The translations under genes and the position numbers were made by a program. A model generated the notes under the pieces. The model was not told where the DNA came from. It searched no databases and saw nothing but the letters and a program-made list of their open reading frames with translations. This document shows positions 9,468 through 16,950 of a DNA stretch of 64,000 nt, piece by piece (the first letter of the stretch is position 1; every line of letters starts with the position of its first letter). Origin of the DNA: an uncultured Trichococcus sp. Lineage in GTDB: Bacteria > Bacillota > Bacilli > Lactobacillales > Aerococcaceae. The stretch covers positions 874,501 to 938,500 of the forward strand of contig NZ_OY764015.1 of assembly GCF_963667775.1 (NCBI RefSeq), written 5' to 3'.

Positions 9468-9894
9468 ATTTAGACGGCATGATTGACAGACCTGGATTAA
9501 TAGAAATTAACGCGGAAGTGTCAATCGACTTATCGATAAATTTAGTATGCTGTATTTCCTTTATTACTTTATCATATACTTCCTCGCAAACGTCGCGCCT
9601 CGTTACTGTTAGCAGCCTACTTGATACATGAATTTTATCGAAACAAAATGCATAATCACATCCTATTAATGTAGCCTTGTTGAACGGGTTTCGTGATGGA
9701 TCAACATTCTCATCAACGTAGCGAAAAGGCGGTCTGTTTTTTGCAAGCAACATAGGTTTTCGAGTTTGGCATGATAGAAACTTTTTGTTAACACCATCTT
9801 GAATACATAAATACATGTGCGGATTTACAGCCAAGTTTGAATCAATATCAGGAAATGGAATTTTAACTGTAATAACATCTTTTATCTTAGTCAA
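9466..9894 (-). CDS. Candidate PemK/MazF-like toxin paired with a Panacea antitoxin
   Basis: A 142-residue protein. The opening ITVKIPFPDIDSNLAVNPHM, followed by a beta-rich body and the C-terminal VSSRLLTVTRRDVCEEVYDKVIKEI, resembles the layout of PemK/MazF-type SH3-fold toxins. A CQTRKP and RNPF motif pair in the middle is unlike classical MazF, so a divergent family is likely. The start is TTG 9894, overlapping the upstream antitoxin-like gene by 8 bases, with AAGGTG nine bases before it. Antitoxin-first order with overlap is typical of type II toxin-antitoxin pairs. The ribonuclease activity is inference. Confidence 0.5.
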   Translation of the reverse strand: MTKIKDVITVKIPFPDIDSNLAVNPHMYLCIQDGVNKKFLSCQTRKPMLLAKNRPPFRYVDENVDPSRNPFNKATLIGCDYAFCFDKIHVSSRLLTVTRRDVCEEVYDKVIKEIQHTKFIDKSIDTSALISINPGLSIMPSK

Positions 9895-10552
9895 TTAACA
9901 ATACACCTTCTTCGTCAATTGTTACATAAACAGGATTTTCTAAATTCTCGTTATCAGCTAAATTTTGTAAAATAGATTTTTGAATTTCAGTTAGGACACT
10001 GTAGTCCTGATTTGATAGTACAAATTTTGTATTCTCGATGTTTAAGATTGTGTTTTCATCAATAAACTCTTCAGAATACATAGTAAGTAAACTTTCTGTA
10101 AGGAAATCATCGTTTTCGTCAAAATCTTGTTCAAATAGATCAACTTGTTTTACACCGTTATTAATCTTCTCTTCTTTGCTACTCCACACATTATACGAAT
10201 GTGTTAATTCAGATAATTCCTCTTCACTAAGAATTTGTACCAAAAACCTCGCTTTTTTTGCTATGTCTAGATTGATCTTGGATATTATGGAGTCACCATC
10301 CATGCTTTCAATGGTCGAAACCAGCTCATCATTTCGATATGTATAATCACCGTAAACCTCGCTAAACACTGGGCCATTTTTGTATCCTTTAAGGTACTCA
10401 AAAGAATATTCAGAGTCTATAATTTTTGAAAAACTTTCATAAAAGAATAGAAACTTCTGAACCTTTAAGGATTTATAAAACTCTTCAGGAGCATTATCTT
10501 TTAACCATGCAACTATTGCTAGTCTTCTACTATTCGTATTAAGACACTGCAT
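9887..10552 (-). CDS. Panacea-domain (SocA/DUF4065-like) antitoxin candidate
   Basis: A 221-residue protein. Residues about 28-75 show the Panacea hallmarks: LKVQKFLFFYES, then GYKNGPVFSEVYGDYTYR, and ELTHSYNVWSSKE near 115. Panacea domains are known as promiscuous antitoxin modules that neutralise unrelated toxins encoded beside them. The acidic C-terminal half (about 130-221) is not recognisable and could be the toxin-specific part. ATG start with AGGAGG eight bases upstream and a perfect-spacing promoter. AT-rich compared with the phage structural genes, suggesting recent acquisition. Could also act in phage-triggered defence. Confidence 0.7.
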   Translation of the reverse strand: MQCLNTNSRRLAIVAWLKDNAPEEFYKSLKVQKFLFFYESFSKIIDSEYSFEYLKGYKNGPVFSEVYGDYTYRNDELVSTIESMDGDSIISKINLDIAKKARFLVQILSEEELSELTHSYNVWSSKEEKINNGVKQVDLFEQDFDENDDFLTESLLTMYSEEFIDENTILNIENTKFVLSNQDYSVLTEIQKSILQNLADNENLENPVYVTIDEEGVLLID

Positions 10553-10575
10553 AATTATCCCTCCTCTTTAAAGTA

Positions 10576-10604
10576 ATTCTACTTTACAGAACTAGTCAAG
10601 TCAA
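10576..10604 (-). promoter_or_regulatory. Promoter of the Panacea operon
   Basis: Minus strand TTGACT, 17-bp spacer, TAGAAT. It lies 24 bases upstream of the start codon, leaving a very short leader. Confidence 0.75.
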
Positions 10605-10618
10605 TTCGCTGAATCAAA

Positions 10619-10648
10619 TTTCATATGTTTTCATATACTTTCATATGC
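10619..10648. repeat. Three 10-bp-phased repeats upstream of the Panacea promoter
   Basis: TTTCATATG, TTTCATATA and TTTCATATG start at 10619, 10629 and 10639. The exact 10-bp period puts them on one face of the helix, 15-44 bases upstream of the -35. Probable binding site for a regulator, possibly the toxin-antitoxin complex. Confidence 0.6.
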
Positions 10649-10671
10649 TTTCTTTTATCTTATGAGGACGC

Positions 10672-10712
10672 AAAAAAGGCCCTTCGCCCGATTTAGAGCG
10701 AAAGGCTTTTTT
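10672..10712. terminator. Bidirectional terminator
   Basis: GCCTTTCGC / GCGAAGGGC stem with flanking A6 and T6 runs on both strands. It ends the late operon behind the gene at 10862-11422 and insulates the Panacea unit. Confidence 0.8.
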
Positions 10713-10861
10713 CATTTGAATGTAAAAAGAGACTGGCTAACCTTGGGGGATACAAACCAGCCTCACTTAATAGATACGCATCTGGTTGGATTTGATTTTT
10801 TATTTATCGGGAATTTTTCAAAATTAATAAGAATGCCTCAGAACTATTAAAAAATTTTTAC
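10713..10861. other. Short non-coding stretch
   Basis: Only weak ORFs without ribosome binding sites; nothing supported. Confidence 0.4.
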
Positions 10862-11422
10862 TTAGTACATCGGATTCTCATCTCTATCCCAATTTGGAAA
10901 AGATGTTAATGGGAGCAATGCTGCCCTGGCTTCAATGAAGGCCCTGATTATATGTCTTTTCAAATATATTTTTTCTTTTCCAAAGAAAAAACAGATATCA
11001 TCTTCATAATCAGCACCTACACTATCCTCTCCATAACTAATTAAAACGCCTTTTCCAAAAACAACGTTAAAAGTAGCCTTAATTTCATTCGTGAAGTAGT
11101 GATGAGGAATATCAGTGTGGCACATAGAATCCCTAACATATTTGATTAGATCAGTAATATCATGAACACTCTGGTTCTTTTTGTCCATTATTAATGGAAT
11201 TACGTCATCTTTGAAATCGATTCTCTTATTTGCATACTTCTCGCTATTGTACATTAATTCCCTCAGAAGGATCATTACGTGAATAAATGATGCTTTAAAA
11301 AATGGTGTTTTACTTCCTTCTTTAGTAAATATCCCAGAATTTAGTAACCGTTCAATTTCATCAATAGCACTATTAATATCAGATTTCCTACTAAAACTCA
11401 TAACCTCATTACCTTTGTCCAA
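10862..11422 (-). CDS. Unknown prophage cargo protein, HEPN-like with R-x4-H motif
   Basis: A 186-residue, mostly helical protein with no family I can name. Helices cover about residues 15-130, and the stretch IKYVRDSMCHTDIPHH (about 94-109) contains R-x4-H, the RNase signature of HEPN domains. The C-terminal part (about 115-180) is mixed and ends in DENPMY. TTG start, supported by AGGAGG seven bases upstream. Lies between the amidase and the Panacea operon, the usual cargo position next to the att site. Composition is AT-rich. A HEPN ribonuclease with an antiviral role is inference only. Confidence 0.45.
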   Translation of the reverse strand: MDKGNEVMSFSRKSDINSAIDEIERLLNSGIFTKEGSKTPFFKASFIHVMILLRELMYNSEKYANKRIDFKDDVIPLIMDKKNQSVHDITDLIKYVRDSMCHTDIPHHYFTNEIKATFNVVFGKGVLISYGEDSVGADYEDDICFFFGKEKIYLKRHIIRAFIEARAALLPLTSFPNWDRDENPMY

Positions 11423-11528
11423 GTGCCAACCTCCTGAGTCAAGATGTTATTATAACTTGAACAAATTATAACATACGTATTTAAGGGAATTATACACTTG
11501 GCTAAATACAATTTTTTGAACTACACGT

Positions 11529-12698
11529 TCATACATATTTTTTTTCGATTGTCGCGCCCTTCGACTCATCGTACCGAATCGCCACGCGACCAACGTTACC
11601 TTCCAGATCTACCACAATAAGCCCCTGTCCCTTATCACCTAGAACTAAACAAGAACATGTCTGCTCAACTGCAATCACGTTTCCGGCTTTGTATGGTCCG
11701 TTTTCTGGATACGTGATCCACGTTTGTCCAGCAGGAAGATGAAGCGTAGATGAAACGACAACAGGCTCTCTTTCGACAGCGCGTTTATCAATCCATCCTA
11801 GGCTTGTATTGACGTACTCCCCGGATGCATTTTCTTCAATGACCGGAACATTTTGGCCAATAAATGCATCTGTTGTGCCCCAATTAGCAAAACCAGGCTC
11901 GCCCCATGGCCTAGAATCGATTGAATAGCCGCCAGTTTTGACAATGACGTTATAGCTAACAGCCACACGCGCAGGAACATCAATCAGCGCACGCTTGTCA
12001 ATCCATCCGACTTTCACGCCATTGACATACTCGCCACTTCCGTTCTCTTCGTAAACTGAAATTGTATTGCCGATAATGTCGTCTGTTTTGCCCCAATTTA
12101 CCAGTCCAGGCTCGCCCCATGGCTTACTATCGATTGAATAACCGCCATGAGCAACTACCTTGTTGTAACTAACAGGAATGCGCGTTTGAGAAGCCACCGC
12201 AACTTGAGCCACTTCGGCCGATTGTGCTAATTTCGCACGGAATGCATCCATTTGCGCTTTCGTGTAACCAGGACAAGAGGAATTGTTGTACACTTCCCAA
12301 TGCCCTTTAACTTTACTTGCAGGAATATTCAGATCGCTCATAATTTTTCTTGTCAGCCACTCACGTGCATCAATTTGAGCTTGCGAGTAATCCGATCCGT
12401 TACCAGCTTCAACGCTGATATGGACGCAGTATCCGTTATTATTGTATACGCCCCAAGTGATTCGCTCATAATCATAATTTTGCCAGATGTTACCATCGGC
12501 GTCGATATAAAAATGATAGCCGCCGCGGTCCCATCCGAGAGTGTTCTTCCAGTATTCTTCGTGGCCAGTGATAAATTTGCGAACCTTACGCATTACTGCA
12601 GAATAGTGCCATACGATCGTTGTGATTGCCGATCGGTTACGGTCCATACTTTGGCCCCCCAGTGCGGAAGCTCGTCTATCGTTGATTACATAGCCCAT
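11529..12698 (-). CDS. Endolysin: N-acetylmuramoyl-L-alanine amidase
   Basis: A 389-residue lysin with an N-terminal Amidase_2/PGRP-type zinc amidase (about 20-155): zinc ligands are expected in IVWHYSA, GHWEVY and SSCPGY. Two SH3/GW-like cell-wall binding repeats follow (about 175-240 and 248-312), each with GGYSIDS-PWGEPG, a NWG-TD core and a GWIDKRA ending; a shorter C-terminal beta-rich segment completes it. It cleaves the amide link between muramic acid and the stem peptide at the end of infection. Its ATG shares one base with the holin stop codon. Confidence 0.92.
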   Translation of the reverse strand: MGYVINDRRASALGGQSMDRNRSAITTIVWHYSAVMRKVRKFITGHEEYWKNTLGWDRGGYHFYIDADGNIWQNYDYERITWGVYNNNGYCVHISVEAGNGSDYSQAQIDAREWLTRKIMSDLNIPASKVKGHWEVYNNSSCPGYTKAQMDAFRAKLAQSAEVAQVAVASQTRIPVSYNKVVAHGGYSIDSKPWGEPGLVNWGKTDDIIGNTISVYEENGSGEYVNGVKVGWIDKRALIDVPARVAVSYNVIVKTGGYSIDSRPWGEPGFANWGTTDAFIGQNVPVIEENASGEYVNTSLGWIDKRAVEREPVVVSSTLHLPAGQTWITYPENGPYKAGNVIAVEQTCSCLVLGDKGQGLIVVDLEGNVGRVAIRYDESKGATIEKKYV

Positions 12699-12940
12699 TA
12701 TTTTTCCTCCTTAAGTGTCTTCGTAGCCGCATCCCACATGCCTGATGCGGATGCCCCATACAACAATCCCTCGAACGCATTGACAAAGATATCACCCTTG
12801 TAGATAAAGCCGTACAGAGCGCCGAATAGCGCCCCAAAAACCACGGCCACAAATGCCAGATACTTGCTTTCCAATCCTGCACGTTTTGCCATTTCCACGG
12901 CAATCATCGTGATTGGTGCAATGAAAATATTAAATTCCAT
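12698..12940 (-). CDS. Phage holin
   Basis: An 80-residue membrane protein with hydrophobic segments at about 5-20 and 27-48, a Gly/Ala-rich part near 50-70 and a charged tail (TKTLKEEK). Size, topology and position directly before the amidase mark it as the holin that permeabilises the membrane for lysis. Confidence 0.8.
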   Translation of the reverse strand: MEFNIFIAPITMIAVEMAKRAGLESKYLAFVAVVFGALFGALYGFIYKGDIFVNAFEGLLYGASASGMWDAATKTLKEEK

Positions 12941-13268
12941 TTTCGTGATCCCCTTTCAATACTGCATTCTCGATCTTCAGCCCTTCGTTTTCTTCCCGCA
13001 GCGCTTCGTTTTCGTCCTCCAATTTTTCGACGATAACTTTATAACCGTTTATATCTTTGATGTATTTGCTCTCGATTTCTTTAATCTGTGATTTCAGCTG
13101 ATTGACTTCTTTTTGCATCGCATCCACCTGGTCTTTATAAATCGTAAACAGATTAGTGATATTTTTTGTGTATTCTTGTTCAATCGATCCATTTGTCTGT
13201 TTGTTGGCGACTGAAAAAGTCACCGCTCCCGTGATGGCACTTGCGATTAATGCGGATATCCATTCCAT
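12930..13268 (-). CDS. Membrane-anchored coiled-coil protein of the lysis cassette
   Basis: 112 residues: one N-terminal transmembrane helix (WISALIASAITGAVTFSVA) and a long coiled coil (about 35-108) with heptads of E, K and L. It resembles the small accessory proteins next to holins in many Firmicute phages, possibly an antiholin or holin partner. The ATG at 13268 is chosen because GGAG lies eight bases upstream. Overlaps the holin gene by 11 bases. Confidence 0.65.
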   Translation of the reverse strand: MEWISALIASAITGAVTFSVANKQTNGSIEQEYTKNITNLFTIYKDQVDAMQKEVNQLKSQIKEIESKYIKDINGYKVIVEKLEDENEALREENEGLKIENAVLKGDHENGI

Positions 13269-13291
13269 TGTCCACGCTCCTTTGTCCATAA

Positions 13292-13317
13292 TAAAAAGGC
13301 TGCCCGGATGGGCAACC
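13292..13317 (-). terminator. Terminator after the HEPN-like pair
   Basis: GGTTGCCC, 4-base loop, GGGCAGCC, then TTTTTATT on the minus strand, 25 bases after the second gene of the pair. Confidence 0.8.
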
Positions 13318-13342
13318 TTAATTCCAATATTCTATTTTCATA

Positions 13343-13723
13343 CTAAGATTCAAATAAGATCGCGTAAGGAATAATCAAATTATTAAACTGGCAATTAACA
13401 AGCGTTGCAGTTCCGCCACTCATTCCAATCATTGACATGTTTTTAACGAAAGCATCATTTGTGTGTATAATCGTAACCCTTGACACATGTTTCAAGTCAT
13501 CACTAGTCAAATTATCATACAAATAATCTAGAATTAAATCCAGACCTTCATCCTGACTTAAATTATTTAACCAGCTAGCGCTTATGATGTAGTCAAATGA
13601 GGTGGGTTCTTCTTCAGGTTTGATATTGTTTCCCAGAAGCATAATCAAACTAACTTTTTTATGATCTTTAATTATTTTATCGCTCATTTTTCTTAAATTT
13701 GTTACCAATGCGTCTTTATCCAA
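13343..13723 (-). CDS. Unknown partner of the HEPN-like protein
   Basis: A 126-residue protein of no family I recognise. It has a helical N-terminal third, the stretch KKVSLIMLLGNNIKPEEEPTS, and a C-terminal beta-rich half (HVSRVTIIHTNDAFVKN). No signal peptide or transmembrane helix. TTG start with GGCGGTG nine bases upstream, overlapping the HEPN-like gene by 22 bases, so the two are translationally coupled. The pairing suggests a two-component toxin-antitoxin or defence unit. Confidence 0.5.
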   Translation of the reverse strand: MDKDALVTNLRKMSDKIIKDHKKVSLIMLLGNNIKPEEEPTSFDYIISASWLNNLSQDEGLDLILDYLYDNLTSDDLKHVSRVTIIHTNDAFVKNMSMIGMSGGTATLVNCQFNNLIIPYAILFES

Positions 13724-14118
13724 GGAAGGACACCGCCTTTGTCTGACTTAACAGCATTAACAAACGATTTCGATTTACTTTCATCGTCTTTACCTATGGT
13801 CTGATACCTTAATTCAACGGCCCATTTTGTTGTTATAGACCAATTTTTCATAAATTCTCTATCCATAGCTTTTTTTTGAGAAAGTTTTTCTTCTAAGCCC
13901 GCGAGTTTTACAAGGTTATCGAAACGATGTGTGTGATATTTATTATCCTTAGGATATTCCAGGAAACCTTCAACTTTACAAACAGCTGCTTTTAGGGCGA
14001 ATTCTATGATATATCCTGAGTCATGCATTGCAATGTCATAGATTTTGTTGTCATTAAGAATTTCTACAGCTTCTAGTCTTCTTTCTGATAAATATTTAAG
14101 ATCATCAATTGTCGTCAT
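13702..14118 (-). CDS. HEPN-like domain protein
   Basis: 138 residues. The opening YLSERRLEAVEILNDNKIYDIAMHDSGYIIEFALKAAVC has the two-helix pattern of HEPN domains of the HepT/MNT-associated type, and WAVELRYQTIG near 105 is the usual C-terminal helix motif. A clear R-x4-6-H is missing, so it may lack nuclease activity or act as a binding module. ATG 14118 is chosen because AAAGGGG lies seven bases upstream; an in-frame ATG at 14148 overlaps the promoter region. First gene of a two-gene unit lying in the late operon but carrying its own promoter and terminator. Confidence 0.6.
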   Translation of the reverse strand: MTTIDDLKYLSERRLEAVEILNDNKIYDIAMHDSGYIIEFALKAAVCKVEGFLEYPKDNKYHTHRFDNLVKLAGLEEKLSQKKAMDREFMKNWSITTKWAVELRYQTIGKDDESKSKSFVNAVKSDKGGVLPWIKTHW

Positions 14119-14139
14119 AATACATCCCCTTTCCAATTC

Positions 14140-14169
14140 ATTATACATTTAAAAAAAGGGTATAGTCAC
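14140..14169 (-). promoter_or_regulatory. Own promoter of the HEPN-like pair
   Basis: Minus strand GTGACT, 18-bp spacer, perfect TATAAT, 22 bases upstream of the HEPN-like start codon. Confidence 0.55.
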
Positions 14170-14185
14170 TCATTAATAGTTAGTG

Positions 14186-14314
14186 TCAAATCTGTGGTGT
14201 AGCTATAATCATCTCTTCTTCTGCAGCTGTGATGTAGCCTTTTTCAACCATCCGATCAAGATAAACATTTTCAATCCTTTTCATAACCCACATATTTAAT
14301 AAAAATCCATACAT
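14186..14314 (-). CDS. XkdX family protein
   Basis: A 42-residue protein, MYGFLLNMWVMKRIENVYLD...MVEKGYITAAEEEMI, with the V-x-KGYIT-xEE pattern of XkdX proteins, which lie just after the tail-fibre or baseplate genes in PBSX- and siphophages. Function unknown. Start ATG 14314 has AAGGAAG nine bases upstream; ATG 14323 in frame is the alternative but abuts the ribosome binding site. Easily missed because of its size. Confidence 0.75.
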   Translation of the reverse strand: MYGFLLNMWVMKRIENVYLDRMVEKGYITAAEEEMIIATPQI

Positions 14315-14338
14315 ATCACTCATCTTCCTTTCTCTCCC

Positions 14339-14686
14339 TTACATAAATAGTAATGACAACAATGTGTTCTCAGCATCTGCTACGCGTTCTTCAAGTGTCG
14401 GTGGTTGTGGTACTAGCTCCGGCGCAACACCACCCTCAACCCATACACCGTTCAGATACCGCGGCAGATAAAAGCCCTGTGGCGGTGCCTCTTCGACATA
14501 CTGCGGATTGAGCTGCGTTTCGCCTTCTGCATCTAGTACGGGCCGAATTTCTTCAACCTGCGTGATAATTCCTTCTTCATCGGTCACATCAACCAGGATC
14601 GTTTCCATCAAAAAAGGATGGCTTTCGAAAAGCACATCCTCCAAAAAGTTACCTGTAGTGGTATCTATTTTTCTGAATAGTTTCAT
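14339..14686 (-). CDS. Phage tail-region protein of unknown function
   Basis: 115 residues, acidic, Pro/Glu-rich in the middle (VEEAPPQGFYLPRYLNGVWVEGG), ending in a short hydrophobic helix LLSLLFM. Proteins of this look sit between the baseplate protein and XkdX in many Gram-positive phages. AGGAGG eight bases before the ATG. Possibly a tail-fibre assembly or accessory protein; not determined. Confidence 0.6.
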   Translation of the reverse strand: MKLFRKIDTTTGNFLEDVLFESHPFLMETILVDVTDEEGIITQVEEIRPVLDAEGETQLNPQYVEEAPPQGFYLPRYLNGVWVEGGVAPELVPQPPTLEERVADAENTLLSLLFM

Positions 14687-14697
14687 TATGAACCCTC

Positions 14698-16950
14698 CTA
14701 AACCTTGAATGAAATACTGTCAAGTATTCCGTATACACTCAAATTCGTTCTCGCCTTAACTGTGCCATCAATATCAACAGCAACGATGCCGAATACCAAC
14801 GTTCCGGCAACAACAGGAAACATCATCCTTTGGCTCGGACGGTAACCAACAGGCAACGTGAACATAATAGTATCAGCAGTTGAATAAAGTTGCCCTCTAA
14901 TTCTGACAATGCCGAATTCGTCCTTGAAATACTTAACTGGATATGACGAATCAGTCGTTACGCCGTTCAATATTGTCGGCGCTATCCACGCTTCTTGCAC
15001 CTTGTTAGCCTTCTCCTGATACAGCGTTTCGATTGTCTGAATTGGCTTCACGCCATCAAACCAGCTGTTCGGGAACCGCGTCATAAGTCTGTCCATCTCG
15101 GCAAGTGTTGGCTCTTTACCGGCTCCGAATGCCTCCGTCAAATTAATTAAAAGCGAATATTTCAGTCTGATTTCATCCCATGCGCTCGCGCGATCATCGA
15201 GAACACGCTGAAATTGTCCGCTTGAACCAGTTGAATTTGTCGGCGTGAAAATAAAACTCAATCGTTCATAGCTTCCAGATCCTGAATGGGATTTACTGTA
15301 AAGCGTAACGCCGTCATACAATCGCATCTTAACAAGCGCGGAAGAAGCCTTGACATTTGAAACGGCGTAATATTTGTGGTTAGCAGTTATTGATAATCCT
15401 GTCGATCTAACGCCACCGCCAACCCCATTGGCAACCCCAACAAATTCATTAGCTGAAATTGTATAACTTCCCATATTTAAGATGGTAATTCCGGTTTCTC
15501 CATTTGACAAGTCACCATTAATGGCTAAATTTTTAGCTTCAAACTCAGTCCTAGCATCCAACGCCATCAGTTTATTCAGCGTTGCATTTGCTCGGAATAG
15601 ATTCTTCGTACCGTCAAACCACGAGTTCGTGAACTTGGCCAGTAAGGCATCCATTTGTTCGGCGGTTGGTTCGTTGCCTTTGCCGAATGCGGCGGTTAGA
15701 TCAATAGCGAAAGCCTTTCGTATTTTAAAAACATCGCCGACAACATAAGAAGCAGAAGTTGTGTCATGATAAATAACAATATTATCATTACTCGCTTTTG
15801 TTCCTGATGCGCTAAATCTAGTGTATACACCTGGCGTTGGATTTGGAATCGTCACACGATTTTGATCATATCCAATTAGTATATTACCGCTATATTTTGC
15901 ATTTATTTCAGCGGCAACATAAAATTTATTGCCATTCGGAATGGTCGTGTTAGGCGTAATGGCACCAGTTGATGCTGCTTTACTGGTAATTGTAACCGAT
16001 AACTCATTATTGCTTGCCACCAACGTTGCCAAATTCCCATACCATCCGCTTGCGCTGGTCATATCGCCGTTAGTTATGACATTCGTTCCGTTAGCATTTA
16101 CATCCGCTTCCATGCCAGTAATCCGTGCATTATATCCCGCGAATGTTGTAACCCTTCCGCTTTCTGCGGTCACTCGTCCGGATTCCGCGGTGATTCGTCC
16201 ACCTTCAGCCGTTACCCTTCCGGATTCAGCCGTCACGCGTTGTCCTTCTTTTGTCGCTCGTCCGGATTCAGCGGTCACTCTATTTGATTCAGCTGTCACT
16301 CGGCCGGTTTCGGCGGTTGTTCTACCCGATTCGGATTCATTGAATGCCGTTGTGCGTTCATTCTGTTCATCCGTGAAGGCCGTTCCGCGGTTGGTTTGCT
16401 CCGTTCCGAATGCCAAAGAGCGCGCATCTTGTGAAGCGACGAAAGCCGTGTTGCGGTCAAATTCATTGTTGTCAAACTCGGCATCACGTAACAGTTCGTC
16501 GGCAACAAACTGATCAATATAAGCCCGCGCATCCCGCGTCAGAGTCGTCCAGTCGTAAATCATGACTTCCTGGGCGACTTTCGTTTCCAAGCCGTTTATG
16601 ATTTCGAACTCAAACAGCTGCGAAGCAAACTCAGCATCGTCAATAGTCACAACCAGTTGAATCTGTGCGATACCGGCATGGTTTCCTTCATTTTCTTTTA
16701 ACGTATAACTAAATGTGGTCCCAACCAAGCTGACGTCTTCTTTCGGGTTCTGGAAGAAAGAACCGTCTCGCATATACAACAATGTCGTAGCCGTAGCGGT
16801 TGACAAATCCCCGGCATCCATATCGATTACTTTGAACTGAAACTCCGCCGAGTTCAGATCATTTGTGTAAACCACTGGCCGTGAGAGGTTTCTTTTCAGC
16901 CTGACTGCTCTCAGTTCTACTTCGTATAGCAATATTTTTGGCGTTGCCAT
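14698..16950 (-). CDS. BppU-type baseplate upper protein / receptor-binding fibre
   Basis: 750 residues. The N-terminal 150 (KILLYEVELRAVRLKR through DWTTLTRDARAYIDQF) match the BppU baseplate-attachment domain. Residues about 170-275 hold degenerate heptads of the form GRVTAES, a likely trimeric shaft. Two carbohydrate-module-like units follow, each ending with an FG-G-EPT motif and a NSWFDG signature (about 425-460 and 615-650). The C-terminal 90 residues are beta-rich and may be the receptor-binding head. ATG shares one base with the preceding stop. Confidence 0.85.
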   Translation of the reverse strand: MATPKILLYEVELRAVRLKRNLSRPVVYTNDLNSAEFQFKVIDMDAGDLSTATATTLLYMRDGSFFQNPKEDVSLVGTTFSYTLKENEGNHAGIAQIQLVVTIDDAEFASQLFEFEIINGLETKVAQEVMIYDWTTLTRDARAYIDQFVADELLRDAEFDNNEFDRNTAFVASQDARSLAFGTEQTNRGTAFTDEQNERTTAFNESESGRTTAETGRVTAESNRVTAESGRATKEGQRVTAESGRVTAEGGRITAESGRVTAESGRVTTFAGYNARITGMEADVNANGTNVITNGDMTSASGWYGNLATLVASNNELSVTITSKAASTGAITPNTTIPNGNKFYVAAEINAKYSGNILIGYDQNRVTIPNPTPGVYTRFSASGTKASNDNIVIYHDTTSASYVVGDVFKIRKAFAIDLTAAFGKGNEPTAEQMDALLAKFTNSWFDGTKNLFRANATLNKLMALDARTEFEAKNLAINGDLSNGETGITILNMGSYTISANEFVGVANGVGGGVRSTGLSITANHKYYAVSNVKASSALVKMRLYDGVTLYSKSHSGSGSYERLSFIFTPTNSTGSSGQFQRVLDDRASAWDEIRLKYSLLINLTEAFGAGKEPTLAEMDRLMTRFPNSWFDGVKPIQTIETLYQEKANKVQEAWIAPTILNGVTTDSSYPVKYFKDEFGIVRIRGQLYSTADTIMFTLPVGYRPSQRMMFPVVAGTLVFGIVAVDIDGTVKARTNLSVYGILDSISFKV
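16149..16330 (-). repeat. 21-bp coding repeats in the BppU shaft
   Basis: About nine near-identical 21-bp units, encoding seven-residue GR(V/I/A)T(A/K)E(S/G) repeats. DNA units differ at few positions, so the array can expand or contract by recombination. Confidence 0.85.

Noticed and set aside
9428-9631. 67-codon plus-strand frame near attL
   Set aside because: Opposite the toxin candidate and starting within its terminator; no ribosome binding site.
10619-10648. Short repeats resembling a CRISPR array
   Set aside because: Ten-base period with no spacers; better explained as operator iterons.
10662-10850. 62-codon plus-strand frame
   Set aside because: Runs through the bidirectional terminator and lacks a ribosome binding site.
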